Assembly: GCF_048773025.1 (NCBI RefSeq)
Contig: NC_133546.1
Location: 96,737,104 to 96,801,103, forward strand
Reading direction: 5' to 3'
Length of the DNA stretch: 64,000 nucleotides
From: Camelus bactrianus
Lineage: Eukaryota; Chordata; Mammalia; Artiodactyla; Camelidae
Shown: in pieces, positions 22,409 through 33,855 of the stretch
Layout: the number at the start of each line of letters is the position of its first letter
Position numbering within the stretch: position 1 is the first letter of the stretch
Program-made: the position numbers and the translations under genes
The notes under the pieces: generated by a model
Databases searched by the model: none
The model's input: the letters and a program-made list of their open reading frames with translations, nothing else
Told to the model about the DNA's origin: nothing

Positions 22409-23154
22409 GAGACGTTCGTTCATCTAGCACAAAGGGAACGGGTTGCAGGAGAAACTTTTACTCTGGTTTCTCAGTCTGTTTCCTAGTGCCGGTTTGAAGT
22501 TCCTGCAGTTTTCACTGTAAAACCGAGTTGGAGCTAGTACCTCCCCATATATATGTATGGAGTGGAGTTTGCAAGTGAAAAGAAACTTTGTGTTCCCAAC
22601 AAGCTAGGTGAAGGATGGCTTTCACACACACTTATCTCTCAGAACTGAGCATGTGGAGAGACGTTCGTTCATCTAGCACAAAGGGATCGCGTTGCAGGGG
22701 AAACTTTTACTCTGGTTTCTCAGTCTGTTTCCTAGTGCCGGGTTGAAGTTCCTGCAGTTTTCACTGTAAAACCGAGTTGGAGCTAGTACCTCCCCATATA
22801 TATGTATGGAGTGGAGTTTGCAAGTGAAAAGAAACTTTGTGTTCCCAACAAGCTAGGTGAAGGACGGCTTTCACACACACTTATATCTCAGAACTGAGCA
22901 TGTGGAGAGACGTTCGTTCATCTAGCACAAAGGGAACGCGTTGCAGGGGAAACTTTTACTCTGGTTTCTCAGTCTGTTTCCTAGTGCCGGTTTGAAGTTC
23001 CTGCAGTTTTCACTGTAAAACCGAGTTGGAGCTAGTACCTCCCCATATATATGTATGGAGTGGAGATTGCAAGTGAAAAAAACTTTGTGTTCCCAACAAG
23101 CTAGGTGAAGGACGGCTTTCACACACACTTATCTCTCAGAACTGAGCATGTGGA
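22409..23154. repeat. R cassette, copy 4
   Basis: GGATGGC, GGGATCGCG (22683), GCCGGGTTG, ATATCTCAG and GGGAACGCG are present. The third monomer has GGAGATTGC and a 1 bp deletion in the A run after GTG (near 23078). The deletion and loss of a stop open a chance 68-codon minus-strand frame at 22922-23128. Confidence 0.9.
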
Positions 23155-23403
23155 GAGACGTTCGTTCATCTAGCACAAAGGGAACGGGTTGCAGGAGAAA
23201 CTTTTACTCTGGTTTCTCAGTCTGTTTCCTAGTGCCGTTATGAAGTTCCTGCAGTTTTCACTGTAAAACCGAGTTGGAGCTAGTACCTCCCCATATATAT
23301 GTATGGAGTGGAGTTTTCAAGTGAAAAGAAACTTTGTGTTCCCAACAAGCTAGGTGAAGGACGGCTTTCACACACACTTATCTCTCAGAACTGAGCATGT
23401 GGA
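23155..23403. repeat. Spacer monomer with GTTATG
   Basis: GTGCCGTTATG (23234) and GTTTTCAAG are present. The first also occurs at 10038, just after R2, which supports common descent of R2 and R4. Confidence 0.85.
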
Positions 23404-23900
23404 GAGACGTTCGTTCATCTAGCACAAAGGGAACGGGTTGCAGGAGAAACTTTTACTCTGGTTTCTCAGTCTGTTTCCTAGTGCCGGTTTGATGTTCCTG
23501 CAGTTTTCACTGTAAAACTGAGTAAGATCTTGTACCTCCCCATATATATGTAAGGAGTGGAGTTTGCTACTGAAAAGAAACTTTGTGTTCCCAACAAGCT
23601 AGTTGAAGGACGGTTTCACACACACTTATCTCTCAGAACTGAGCATGTGGAGAGACTTTCGTTCATCTAGAACGAAGGGAATGGGTTGCAGGAGAAACTT
23701 TTACTCTGGTTTCTCAGTCTGTTTCCTAGTGCCGGTTTGAAGTTCCTGCAGTTTTCACTGTAAAACCGAGTTGGAGCTAGTACCTCCCCATATATATATA
23801 TGGAGTGGAGTTTGCAAGTGAAAAGAAACTTTGCGTTCCCAACAAGCTAGGTGAAGGACGGCTTTCACACACACTTATCTCTCAGAACTGAGCATGTGGA
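23404..23900. repeat. Q cassette, copy 1 (2 monomers, 497 bp)
   Basis: Q is GATGTTCC, GAGTAAGATCTTG, GCTACTG, GCTAGTTG and a 1 bp deletion giving ACGGTTTCAC in the first monomer. The second has GAGACTTTCG, CTAGAACGAAGGG, GAATGGG, the longer TA run ending ATATGG, and TTTGCGTTCC. This copy has GTAAGG in place of GTATGG. It is followed by two monomers leading back into the T-S-R lineage. Confidence 0.9.
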
Positions 23901-25394
23901 GAGACGTTCGTTCATCTAGCACAAAGGGAACGGGTTGCAGGAGAAACTTTTACTCTGGTTTCTCAGTCTGTTTCCTAGTGCCGGTTTGAAGTTCCTGCAG
24001 TTTTCACTGTAAAACCGAGTTGGAGCTAGTACCTCCCCATATATATGTATGGAGTGGAGTTTGCAAGTGAAAAGAAACTTTGTGTTCCCAACAAGCTAGG
24101 TGAAGGACGGCTTTCACACACACTTATCTCTCAGAACTGAGCATGTGGAGAGACGTTCGTTCATCTAGCACAAAGGGAACGGGTTGCAGGAGAAACTTTT
24201 ACTCTGGTTTCTCAGTCTGTTTCCTAGTGCCGGTTTGAAGTTCCTGCAGTTTTCACTGTAAAACCGAGTTGGAGCTAGTACCTCCCCATATATATGTATG
24301 GAGTGGAGTTTGCAAGTGAAAAGAAACTTTGTGTTCCCAACAAGCTAGGTGAAGGACGGCTTTCACACACACTTATCTCTCAGAACTGAGCATGTGGAGA
24401 GACGTTCGTTCATCTAGCACAAAGGGAACGGGTTGCAGGAGAAACTTTTACTCTGGATTCTCAGTCTGTTTCCTAGTGCCGGTTTGAAGTTCCTGCAGTT
24501 TTCACTGTAAAACCGAGTTGGAGCTTGTACCTCCCCATATATATGTATGGAGTGGAGTTTGCAAGTGAAAAGAATCTTTGTGTTCCCAACAAGCTAGGTG
24601 AAGGACGGCTTTCACACACACTTATCTCTCAGAACTGAGCATGTGGAGAGACGTTCGTTCATCTAGCACAAAGGGAACGGGTTGCAGGAGAAACTTTTAC
24701 TCTGGTTTCTCAGTCTGTTTCCTAGTGCCGGTTTGAAGTTCCTGCAGTTTTCACTGTAAAACCGATTTGGAGCTAGTACCTCCCCATATATATGTATGGA
24801 GTGGAGTTTGCAAGTGAAAACAAACTTTGTGTTCCCAACAAGCTAGGTGAAGGACGGCTTTCACACACACTTATCTCTCAGGACTGAGCATGTGGAGAGA
24901 CGTTCGTTCATCTAGCACAAAGGGAACGGGTTGCAGGAGAAACTTTTACTCTGGTTTCTCAGTCTGTTTCCTAGTGCCGGTTTGAAGTTCCTGCAGTTTT
25001 CACTGTAAAACCGAGTTGGAGCTAGTACCTCCCCATATATATGTATGGAGTGGAGTTTGCAAGTGAAAAGAAACTTTGTGTTCCCAACAAGCTAGGTGAA
25101 GGACGGCTTTCACACACACTTATCTCTCAGAACTGAGCATGTGGAGAGACGTTCGTTCATCTAGCACAAAGGGAACGGGTTGCAGGAGAAACTTTTACTC
25201 TGGTTTCTCAGTCTGTTTCCTAGTGCCGGTTTGAAGTTCCTGCAGTTTTCACTGTAAAACCGAGTTGGAGCTAGTACCTCCCCATATATATGTACGGAGT
25301 GGAGTTTGCAAGTGAAAAGAAACTTTGTGTTCCCAACAAGCTAGGTGAAGGATGGCTTTCACACACACTTATCTCTCAGAACTGAGCATGTGGA
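23901..25394. repeat. Six monomers between Q1 and T4
   Basis: GGATTCTC with GAATCTTT, ACCGATTTGG with GAAAACAAAC and CAGGACTG, then GTACGG with GGATGGC, as before T3. Shift to the T3 copy is 22 monomers. Confidence 0.85.
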
Positions 25395-25643
25395 GAGACG
25401 TTCGTTCATCTAGCACAAAGGGAACGGGTTGCAGGAGAAACTTTTACTCTGGTTTCTCAGTCTGTTTCCTAGTGCCGGTTTGAAGTTCCTGCAGTTTTCA
25501 CTGTAAAACCGAGTTGGAGCTAGTACCTCCCCATATATATCTAAGGAGTGGAGTTTGCAAGTGAAAAGAAACTTTGTGTTCCCAAAAAGCTAGGTGAAGG
25601 AAGGCTTTCACACACATTTATCTCTCAGAACTGAGCATGTGAA
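25395..25643. repeat. T monomer, copy 4
   Basis: CTAAGG at 25541, CCCAAAAAGC, GAAGGAAGGC and ACATTTATC. It is the first member of the hexamer duplication. Confidence 0.95.
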
Positions 25644-26888
25644 GAGACGTTCGTTCATCTAGCACAAAGGGAACGGGTTGCAGGAGAAACTTTTACTCTG
25701 GTTTCTCAGTCTGTTTCCTAGTGCCGGTTTGAAGTTCCTGCAGTTTTCACTGTAAAACCGAGTTGGAGCTAGTACCTCCCCATATATATGTATGGAGTGG
25801 AGTTTGCAAGTGAAAAGAAACTTTGTGTTCCCAACAAGCTAGGTGAAGGACGGCTTTCACACACACTTATCTCTCAGAACTGAGCATGTGGAGAGACGTT
25901 CGTTCATCTAGCACAAAGGGAACGGGTTGCAGGAGAAACTTTTACTCTGGTTTCTCAGTCTGTTTCCTAGTGCCGGTTTGAAGTTCCTGCAGTTTTCACT
26001 GTAAAACCGAGTTGGAGCTTGTACCTCCCCATATATATGTATGGAGTGGAGTTTGCAAGTGAAAAGAAACTTTGTGTTCCCAACAATCTAGGTGAAGGAC
26101 GGCTTTCACACACACTTATCTCTCAGAACTGAGCATGTGGAGAGACGTTCGTTCATCTAGCACAAAGGGAACGGGTTGCAGGAGAAACTTTTACTCTGGT
26201 TTCTCAGTCTGTTTCCTAGTGCCGGTTTGAAGTTCCTGCAGTTTTCACTGTAAAACCGAGTTGGAGCTAGTACCTCCCCATATATATGTATGGAGTGGAG
26301 TTTGCAAGTGAAAAGAAACTTTGTGTTCCCAACAAGCTAGGTGAAGGACGGCTTTCACACACACTTATCTCTCAGAACTGAGCATGTGGAGAGACGTTCG
26401 TTCATCTAGCACAAAGGGAACGGGTTGCAGGAGAAACTTTTACTCTGGTTTCTCAGTCTGTTTCCTAGTGCCGGTTTGAAGTTCCTGCAGTTTTCACTGT
26501 AAAACCGAGTTGGAGCTAGTACCTCCCCATATATATGTATGGAGTGGAGTTTGCAAGTGAAAAGAAACTTTGTGTTCCCAACAAGCTAGGTGAAGGACGG
26601 CTTTCACACACACTTATCTCTCAGAACTGAGCATGTGGAGAGACGTTCGTTCATCTAGCACAAAGGGAACGGGTTGCAGGAGAAACTTTTACTCTGGTTT
26701 CTCAGTCTGTTTCCTAGTGCCGGTTTGAAGTTCCTGCAGTTTTCACTGTAAAACCGAGTTGGAGCTAGTACCTCCCCATATATATGTACGGAGTGGAGTT
26801 TGCAAGTGAAAAGAAACTTTGTGTTCCCAACAAGCTAGGTGAAGGATGGCTTTCACACACACTTATCTCTCAGAACTGAGCATGTGGA

Positions 26889-27137
26889 GAGACGTTCGTT
26901 CATCTAGCACAAAGGGAACGGGTTGCAGGAGAAACTTTTACTCTGGTTTCTCAGTCTGTTTCCTAGTGCCGGTTTGAAGTTCCTGCAGTTTTCACTGTAA
27001 AACCGAGTTGGAGCTAGTACCTCCCCATATATATCTAAGGAGTGGAGTTTGCAAGTGAAAAGAAACTTTGTGTTCCCAAAAAGCTAGGTGAAGGAAGGCT
27101 TTCACACACATTTATCTCTCAGAACTGAGCATGTGAA
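26889..27137. repeat. T monomer, copy 5
   Basis: This copy is identical by eye to T4 and lies exactly six monomers after it. It lies 28 monomers after T3. Confidence 0.95.
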
Positions 27138-28382
27138 GAGACGTTCGTTCATCTAGCACAAAGGGAACGGGTTGCAGGAGAAACTTTTACTCTGGTTTCT
27201 CAGTCTGTTTCCTAGTGCCGGTTTGAAGTTCCTGCAGTTTTCACTGTAAAACCGAGTTGGAGCTAGTACCTCCCCATATATATGTATGGAGTGGAGTTTG
27301 CAAGTGAAAAGAAACTTTGTGTTCCCAACAAGCTAGGTGAAGGACGGCTTTCACACACACTTATCTCTCAGAACTGAGCATGTGGAGAGACGTTCGTTCA
27401 TCTAGCACAAAGGGAACGGGTTGCAGGAGAAACTTTTACTCTGGTTTCTCAGTCTGTTTCCTAGTGCCGGTTTGAAGTTCCTGCAGTTTTCACTGTAAAA
27501 CCGAGTTGGAGCTTGTACCTCCCCATATATATGTATGGAGTGGAGTTTGCAAGTGAAAAGAAACTTTGTGTTCCCAACAATCTAGGTGAAGGACGGCTTT
27601 CACACACACTTATCTCTCAGAACTGAGCATGTGGAGAGACGTTCGTTCATCTAGCACAAAGGGAACGGGTTGCAGGAGAAACTTTTACTCTGGTTTCTCA
27701 GTCTGTTTCCTAGTGCCGGTTTGAAGTTCCTGCAGTTTTCACTGTAAAACCGAGTTGGAGCTAGTACCTCCCCATATATATGTATGGAGTGGAGTTTGCA
27801 AGTGAAAAGAAACTTTGTGTTCCCAACAAGCTAGGTGAAGGACGGCTTTCACACACACTTATCTCTCAGAACTGAGCATGTGGAGAGACGTTCGTTCATC
27901 TAGCACAAAGGGAACGGGTTGCAGGAGAAACTTTTACTCTGGTTTCTCAGTCTGTTTCCTAGTGCCGGTTTGAAGTTCCTGCAGTTTTCACTGTAAAACC
28001 GAGTTGGAGCTTGTACCTCCCCATATATATGTATGGAGTGGAGTTTGCAAGTGAAAAGAAACTTTGTGTTCCCAACAAGCTAGGTGAAGGACGGCTTTCA
28101 CACACAATTATCTCTCAGAACTGAGCATGTGGAGAGACGTTCGTTCATCTAGCACAAAGGGAATGGGTTGCAGGAGAAACTTTTACTCTGGTTTCTCAGT
28201 CTGTTTCCTAGTGCCGGTTTGAAGTTCCTGCAGTTTTCACTGTAAAACCGAGTTGGAGCTAGTATCTCCCCATATATATGTATGGAGTGGAGTTTGCAAG
28301 TGAAAAGAAACTTTGTGTTCCCAACAAGCTAGGTGAAGGACGGCTTTCACACAAACTTATCTCTCAGAACTGAGCATGTGGA

Positions 28383-28631
28383 GAGACGTTCATTCATCTA
28401 GCACAAAGGGAACGGGTTGCAGGAGAAACTTTTACTCTGGTTTCTCAGTCTGTTTCCTAGTGCTGGTTTGAAGTTCCTGCAGTTTTCACTGTAAAATCGA
28501 GTTGGAGCTAGTACCTCCCCATATATATGTAAGGAGTGGAGTTTGCAAGTGAAAAGAAACTTTGTGTTCCCAACAAGCTAGGTGAAGGACGGCTTTCACA
28601 CACACTTATCTCTCAGAACTGAGCATGTGGA
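28383..28631. repeat. S monomer, copy 4
   Basis: The full S haplotype is present, with GTAAGG at 28529, 6,970 bp after S3 (28 monomers less two bases). Confidence 0.95.
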
Positions 28632-28880
28632 GAGACGTTCGTTCATCTAGCACAAAGGGAACGGGTTGCAGGAGAAACTTTTACTCTGGTTTCTCAGTCT
28701 GTTTCCTAGTGCCGGTTTGAAGTTCCTGCAGTTTTCACTGTAAAACCGAGTTGGAGCTAGTACCTCCCCATATATATGTATGGAGTGGAGTTTGCAAGTG
28801 AAAAGAAACTTTGTGTTCCCAACAAGCTAGGTGAAGGACGGCTTTCACACACACTTATCTCTCAGAACTGAGCATGTGGA

Positions 28881-29625
28881 GAGACGTTCGTTCATCTACC
28901 ACAAAGGGAACGGGTTGCAGGAGAAACTTTTACTCTGGTTTCTCAGTCTGTTTCCTAGTGCCGGTTTGAAGTTCCTGCAGTTTTCACTGTAAAACCGAGT
29001 TGGAGCTAGTACCTCCCCATATATATGTATGGAGTGGAGTTTGCAAGTGAAAAGAAACTTTGTGTTCCCAACAAGCTAGGTGAAGGATGGCTTTCACACA
29101 CACTTATCTCTCAGAACTGAGCATGTGGAGAGACGTTCGTTCATCTAGCACAAAGGGATCGCGTTGCAGGGGAAACTTTTACTCTGGTTTCTCAGTCTGT
29201 TTCCTAGTGCCGGTTTGAAGTTCCTGCAGTTTTCACTGTAAAACCGAGTTGGAGCTAGTACCTCCCCATATATATGTATGGAGTGGAGTTTGCAAGTGAA
29301 AAGAAACTTTGTGTTCCCAACAAGCTAGGTGAAGGACGGCTTTCACACACACTTATATCTCAGAACTGAGCATGTGGAGAGACGTTCGTTCATCTAGCAC
29401 AAAGGGAACGCGTTGCAGGGGAAACTTTTACTCTGGTTTCTCAGTCTGTTTCCTAGTGCCGGTTTGAAGTTCCTGCAGTTTTCACTGTAAAACCGAGTTG
29501 GAGCTAGTACCTCCCCATATATATGTATGGAGTGGAGATTGCAAGTGAAAAAAACTTTGTGTTCCCAACAAGCTAGTTGAAGGACGGTTTCACACACACT
29601 TATCTCTCAGAACTGAGCATGTGGA
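28881..29625. repeat. R cassette, copy 5, fused to Q
   Basis: TCTACCAC, GGATGGC and GGGATCGCG (29155), ATATCTCAG and GGGAACGCG are present. The third monomer starts as R4 does (GGAGATTGC, short A run) but ends with GCTAGTTG and ACGGTTTCAC, the tail of a Q first monomer. The monomer is a chimera, and two monomers present at 23.1-23.6 kb are missing. A chance 67-codon minus-strand frame lies at 29394-29597. Confidence 0.9.
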
Positions 29626-29874
29626 GAGACTTTCGTTCATCTAGAACGAAGGGAATGGGTTGCAGGAGAAACTTTTACTCTGGTTTCTCAGTCTGTTTCC
29701 TAGTGCCGGTTTGAAGTTCCTGCAGTTTTCACTGTAAAACCGAGTTGGATCTAGTACCTCCCCATATATATATATGGAGTGGAGTTTGCAAGTGAAAAGA
29801 AACTTTGCGTTCCCAACAAGCTAGGTGAAGGACGGCTTTCACACACACTTATCTCTCAGAACTGAGCATGTGGA
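29626..29874. repeat. Q cassette second monomer only (copy 2)
   Basis: GAGACTTTCG, CTAGAACGAAGGG, the TA run ending ATATGG and TTTGCG are present, with a private TTGGATCTAG. The first Q monomer is represented only by the tail fused onto R5. Confidence 0.9.
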
Positions 29875-30123
29875 GAGACGTTCGTTCATCTAGCACAAAG
29901 GGAACGGGTTGCAGGAGAAACTTTTACTCTGGTTTCTCAGTCTGTTTCCTAGTGCCGGTTTGAAGTTCCTGCAGTTTTCACTGTAAAACCGAGTTGGAGC
30001 TTGTACCTCCCCATATATATGTATGGAGTGGAGTTTGCAAGTGAAAAGAAACTTTGTGTTCCCAACAAGCTAGGTGAAGGACGGCTTTCACACACACTTA
30101 TCTCTCAGAACTGAGCATGTGGA

Positions 30124-31118
30124 GAGACGTTCGTTCATCTAGCACAAAGGGAACGGGTTGCAGGAGAAACTTTTACTCTGGTTTCTCAGTCTGTTTCCTA
30201 GTGCCGGTTTGAAGTTCCTGCAGTTTTCACTGTAAAACCGAGTTGGAGCTAGTACCTCCCCATATATATGTATCGAGTGGAGTTTGCTAGTGAAAAGAAA
30301 CTTTGTGGTCCCAACAAGCTAGGTGAAAGACGTCTTTCACACACACTTATCTCTCAGAACTGAGCATGTGGAGAGACGTTCGTTCATCTAGCACAAAGGG
30401 AACAGGTTGCAGGAGAAACTTTTACTCTGGTTTCTCAGTCTGTTTCCTAGTGCCGGTTTGAAGTTCCTGCAGTTTTCACTGTAAAACCGAGTTGGAGCTA
30501 GTACCTCCCCATATATATGTATGGAGTGGAGTTTGCAAGTGAAAAGAAACTTTGTGTTCCCAACAAGCTAGGTGAAGGACGGCTTTCACACACACTTATC
30601 TCTCAGAACTGAGCATGTGGAGAGACGTTCGTTCATCTAGCACAAAGGGAACGGTTTGCAGGAGAAACTTTTACTCTGGTTTCTCAGTCTGTTTCCTAGT
30701 GCCGGTTTGATGTTCCTGCAGTTTTCAATGTAAAACCGAGTTAGATCTTGTACCTCCCCATATATATGTATGGAGTGGAGTTTGCTACTGAAAAGAAACT
30801 CTGTGTTCCCAACAAGCTAGTTGAAGGACGGCTTTCACACACACTTATCTCTCAGAACTGAGCATGTGGAGAGACGTTCGTTCATTAGAACAAAGGGAAT
30901 GGGTTGCAGGAGAAATTTTTACTCTGGTTTCTCAGTCTGTTTCCTAGTGCCGGTTTGAAGTTCCTGCAGTTTTCACTGTAAAACCGAGTTGGAGCTAGTA
31001 CCTCCCCATATATATGTATGGAGTGGAGTTTGCAAGTGAAAAGAAACTTTGTGTTCCCAACAAGCTAGGTGAAGGACGGCTTTCACACACACTTATCTCT
31101 CAGAACTGAGCATGTGGA
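30124..31118. repeat. P cassette, copy 2 (4 monomers)
   Basis: M1 has GTATCGAG, GCTAGTG, GTGGTCC and GAAAGACG. M2 has AACAGG. M3 has TTCAATG and AGATCT at 30743. M4 has a private 1 bp deletion giving TTCATTAGAAC, then GAATGGG and GAAATTTTTAC. Confidence 0.93.
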
Positions 31119-32113
31119 GAGACGTTCGTTCATCTAGCACAAAGGGAACGGGTTGCAGGAGAAACTTTTACTCTGGTTTCTCAGTCTGTTTCCTAGTGCC
31201 GGTTTGAAGTTCCTGCAGTTTTCACTGTAAAACCGAGTTGGAGCTAGTACCTCCCCATATATATGTATGGAGTGGAGTTTTCAAGTGAAAAGAAACTTTG
31301 TGTTCCCAACAAGCTAGGTGAAGGACGGCTTTCACACACACTTATCTCTCAGAAATGAGCATGTGGAGAGACGTTCGTTCATCTAGCACAAAGGGAACGG
31401 GTTGCAGGAGAAACTTTTACTCTGGTTTCTCAGTCTGTTTCCTAGTGCCGGTTTGAAGTTCTTGCAGTTTTCACTGTAAAACCGAGTTGGAGCTAGTACC
31501 TCCCCATATATATGTATGGAGTGGAGTTTGCAAGTGAAAAGAAACTTTGTGTTCCCAACAAGCTAGGTGAAGTACGGCTTTCAGACACACTTATCTCTCA
31601 GAACTGAGCATGTGGAGAGACGTTCGTTCATCTAGCACAAAGGGAACGGGTTGCAGGAGAAACTTTTACTCTGGTTTCTCAGTCTGTTTCCTAGTGCCGG
31701 TTTGAAGTTCCTGCAGTTTTCACTGTAAAACCGAGTTGGAGCTAGTACCTCCCCATATATATGTATGGAGTGGAGTTTGCAAGTGAAAAGAAACTTTGTG
31801 TTCCCAACAAGCTAGGTGAAGGACGGCTTTCACACACACTTATCTCTCAGAACTGAGCATGTGGAGAGACGTTCGTTCATCTAGCACAAAGGGAACGGGT
31901 TGCAGGAGAAACTTTTACTCTGGTTCTCAGTCTGTTTCCTAGTGCCGGTTTGAAGTTCCTGCAGTTTTCACTGTAAAACCGAGTTGGAGCTAGTACCTCC
32001 CCATATACATGTATGGAGTGGAGTTTGCAAGTGAAAAGAAACTTTGTGTTCCCAACAAGCTAGGTGAAGGACGGCTTTCACACACACTTATCTCTCAGAA
32101 CTGAGCATGTGGA

Positions 32114-32610
32114 GAGACGTTCGTTCATCTAGCACAAAGGGAACGGGTTGCAGGAGAAACTTTTACTCTGGTTTCTCAGTCTGTTTCCTAGTGCCGGTTT
32201 GATGTTCCTGCAGTTTTCACTGTAAAACTTAGTAAGATCTTGTACCTCCCCATATATATGTATGGAGTGGAGTTTGCTACTGAAAAGAAACATTGTGTTC
32301 CCAACAAGCTAGTTGAAGGACGGTTTCACACACACTTATCTCTCAGAACTGAGCATGTGGAGAGACTTTCGTTCATCTAGAACGAAGGGAATGGGTTGCA
32401 GGAGAAACTTTTACTCTGGTTTCTCAGTCTGTTTCCTAGTGCCGGTTTGAAGTTCCTGCAGTTTTCACTGTAAAACCGAGTTGGAGCTAGTACCTCCCCA
32501 TATATATATATGGAGTGGAGTTTGCAAGTGAAAAGAAACTTTGCGTTCCCAACAAGCTAGGTGAAGGACGGCTTTCACACACACTTATCTCTCAGAACTG
32601 AGCATGTGGA
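32114..32610. repeat. Q cassette, copy 3
   Basis: AAACTTAGTAAGATCT (AGATCT at 32235), GAAACATTG, ACGGTTTCAC, GAGACTTTCG, AACGAAGGG, ATATGG and TTTGCG are present. GAAACATTG is shared with copies 5 and 6 but not copy 4. Confidence 0.93.
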
Positions 32611-32859
32611 GAGACGTTCGTTCATCTAGCACAAAGGGAACGGGTTGCAGGAGAAACTTTTACTCTGGTTTCTCAGTCTGTTTCCTAGTGCCGGTTTGAA
32701 GTTCCTGCAGTTTTCACTGTAAAACCGAGTTGGAGCTAGTACCTCCCCATATATATGTATGGAGTGGAGTTTGCAAGTGAAAAGAAACTTTGTGTTCCCA
32801 ACAAGCTAGGTGAAGTACGGCTTTCAGACACACTTATCTCTCAGAACTGAGCATGTGGA

Positions 32860-33855
32860 GAGACGTTCGTTCATCTAGCACAAAGGGAACGGGTTGCAGG
32901 AGAAACTTTTACTCTGGTTTCTCAGTCTGTTTCCTAGTGCCGGTTTGAAGTTCCTGCAGTTTTCACTGTAAAACCGAGTTGGAGCTAGTACCTCCCCATA
33001 TATATGTATGGAGTGGATTTTGCTAGTGAAAAGAAACTTTGTGGTCCCAACAAGCTAGGTGAAGGACGTCTTTCACACACACTTATCTCTCAGAACTGAG
33101 CATGTGGAGAGACGTTCGTTCATCTAGCACAAAGGGAACAGGTTGCAGGAGAAACTTTTACTCTGGTTTCTCAGTCTGTTTCCTAGTGCCGGTTTGAAGT
33201 TCCTGCAGTTTTCACTGTAAAACCGAGTTGGAGCTAGTACCTCCCCATATATATGTATGGAGTGGAGTTTGCAAGTGAAAAGAAACTTTGTGTTCTCAAC
33301 AAGCTAGGTGAAGGACGGCTTTCACACACACTTATCTCTCAGAACTGAGCATGTGGAGAGACGTTCGTTCATCTAGCACAAAGGGAACGGTTTGCAGGAG
33401 AAACTTTTACTCTGGTTTCTCAGTCTGTTTCCTAGTGCCGGTTTGATGTTCCTGCATTTTTCAATGTAAAACCGAGTTAGATCTTGTACCTCCCCATATA
33501 TATGTATGGAGTGGAGTTTGCTACTGAAAAGAAACTCTGTGTTCCCAACAAGCTAGTTGAAGGACGGCTTTCACACACACTTATCTCTCAGAACTGAGCA
33601 TGTGGAGAGACGTTCGTTCATCTAGAACAAAGGGAACGGGTTGCAGGAGAAATTTTTACTCTGGTTTCTCAGTCTGTTTCCTAGTGCCGGTTTGAAGTTC
33701 CTGCAGTTTTCACTGTAAAACCGAGTTGGAGCTAGTACCTCCCCATATATATGTATGGAGTGGAGTTTGCAAGTGAAAAGAAACTTTGTGTTCCCAACAA
33801 GCTAGGTGAAGGACGGCTTTCACACACACTTATCTCTCAGAACTGAGCATGTGGA
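32860..33855. repeat. P cassette, copy 3
   Basis: M1 has GGATTTTGCTAGTG and GTGGTCC without GAAAGACG. M2 has AACAGG and GTTCTCAAC. M3 has CTGCATTTTTCAATG and AGATCT at 33479. M4 keeps GGGAACGGG with GAAATTTTTAC. The CATTTTTCAATG and GTTCTCAAC haplotype is shared with copy 6 at 42.6-43.6 kb. Confidence 0.93.

Larger units (their letters stand above)
25292..28279. repeat. Hexamer duplication, two 1,494 bp copies
   Basis: GTACGG (25292 and 26786), GGATGGC, T (CTAAGG at 25541 and 27035), and GCTTGTACC with CAATCTAGG (near 26011-26088 and 27505-27582) all repeat at exactly 1,494 bp. Identity with no mismatch by eye runs from about 24886 to 26515 against its partner. The first difference is GCTAGTACC against GCTTGTACC. 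This is a recent six-monomer unequal exchange. Confidence 0.93.

Noticed and set aside
22922-23128. 68-codon minus-strand open frame, similar to the 67-codon frame at 29394-29597
   Set aside because: Both depend on the same 1 bp loss in an R-type monomer. The frames are accidental readings of satellite sequence.
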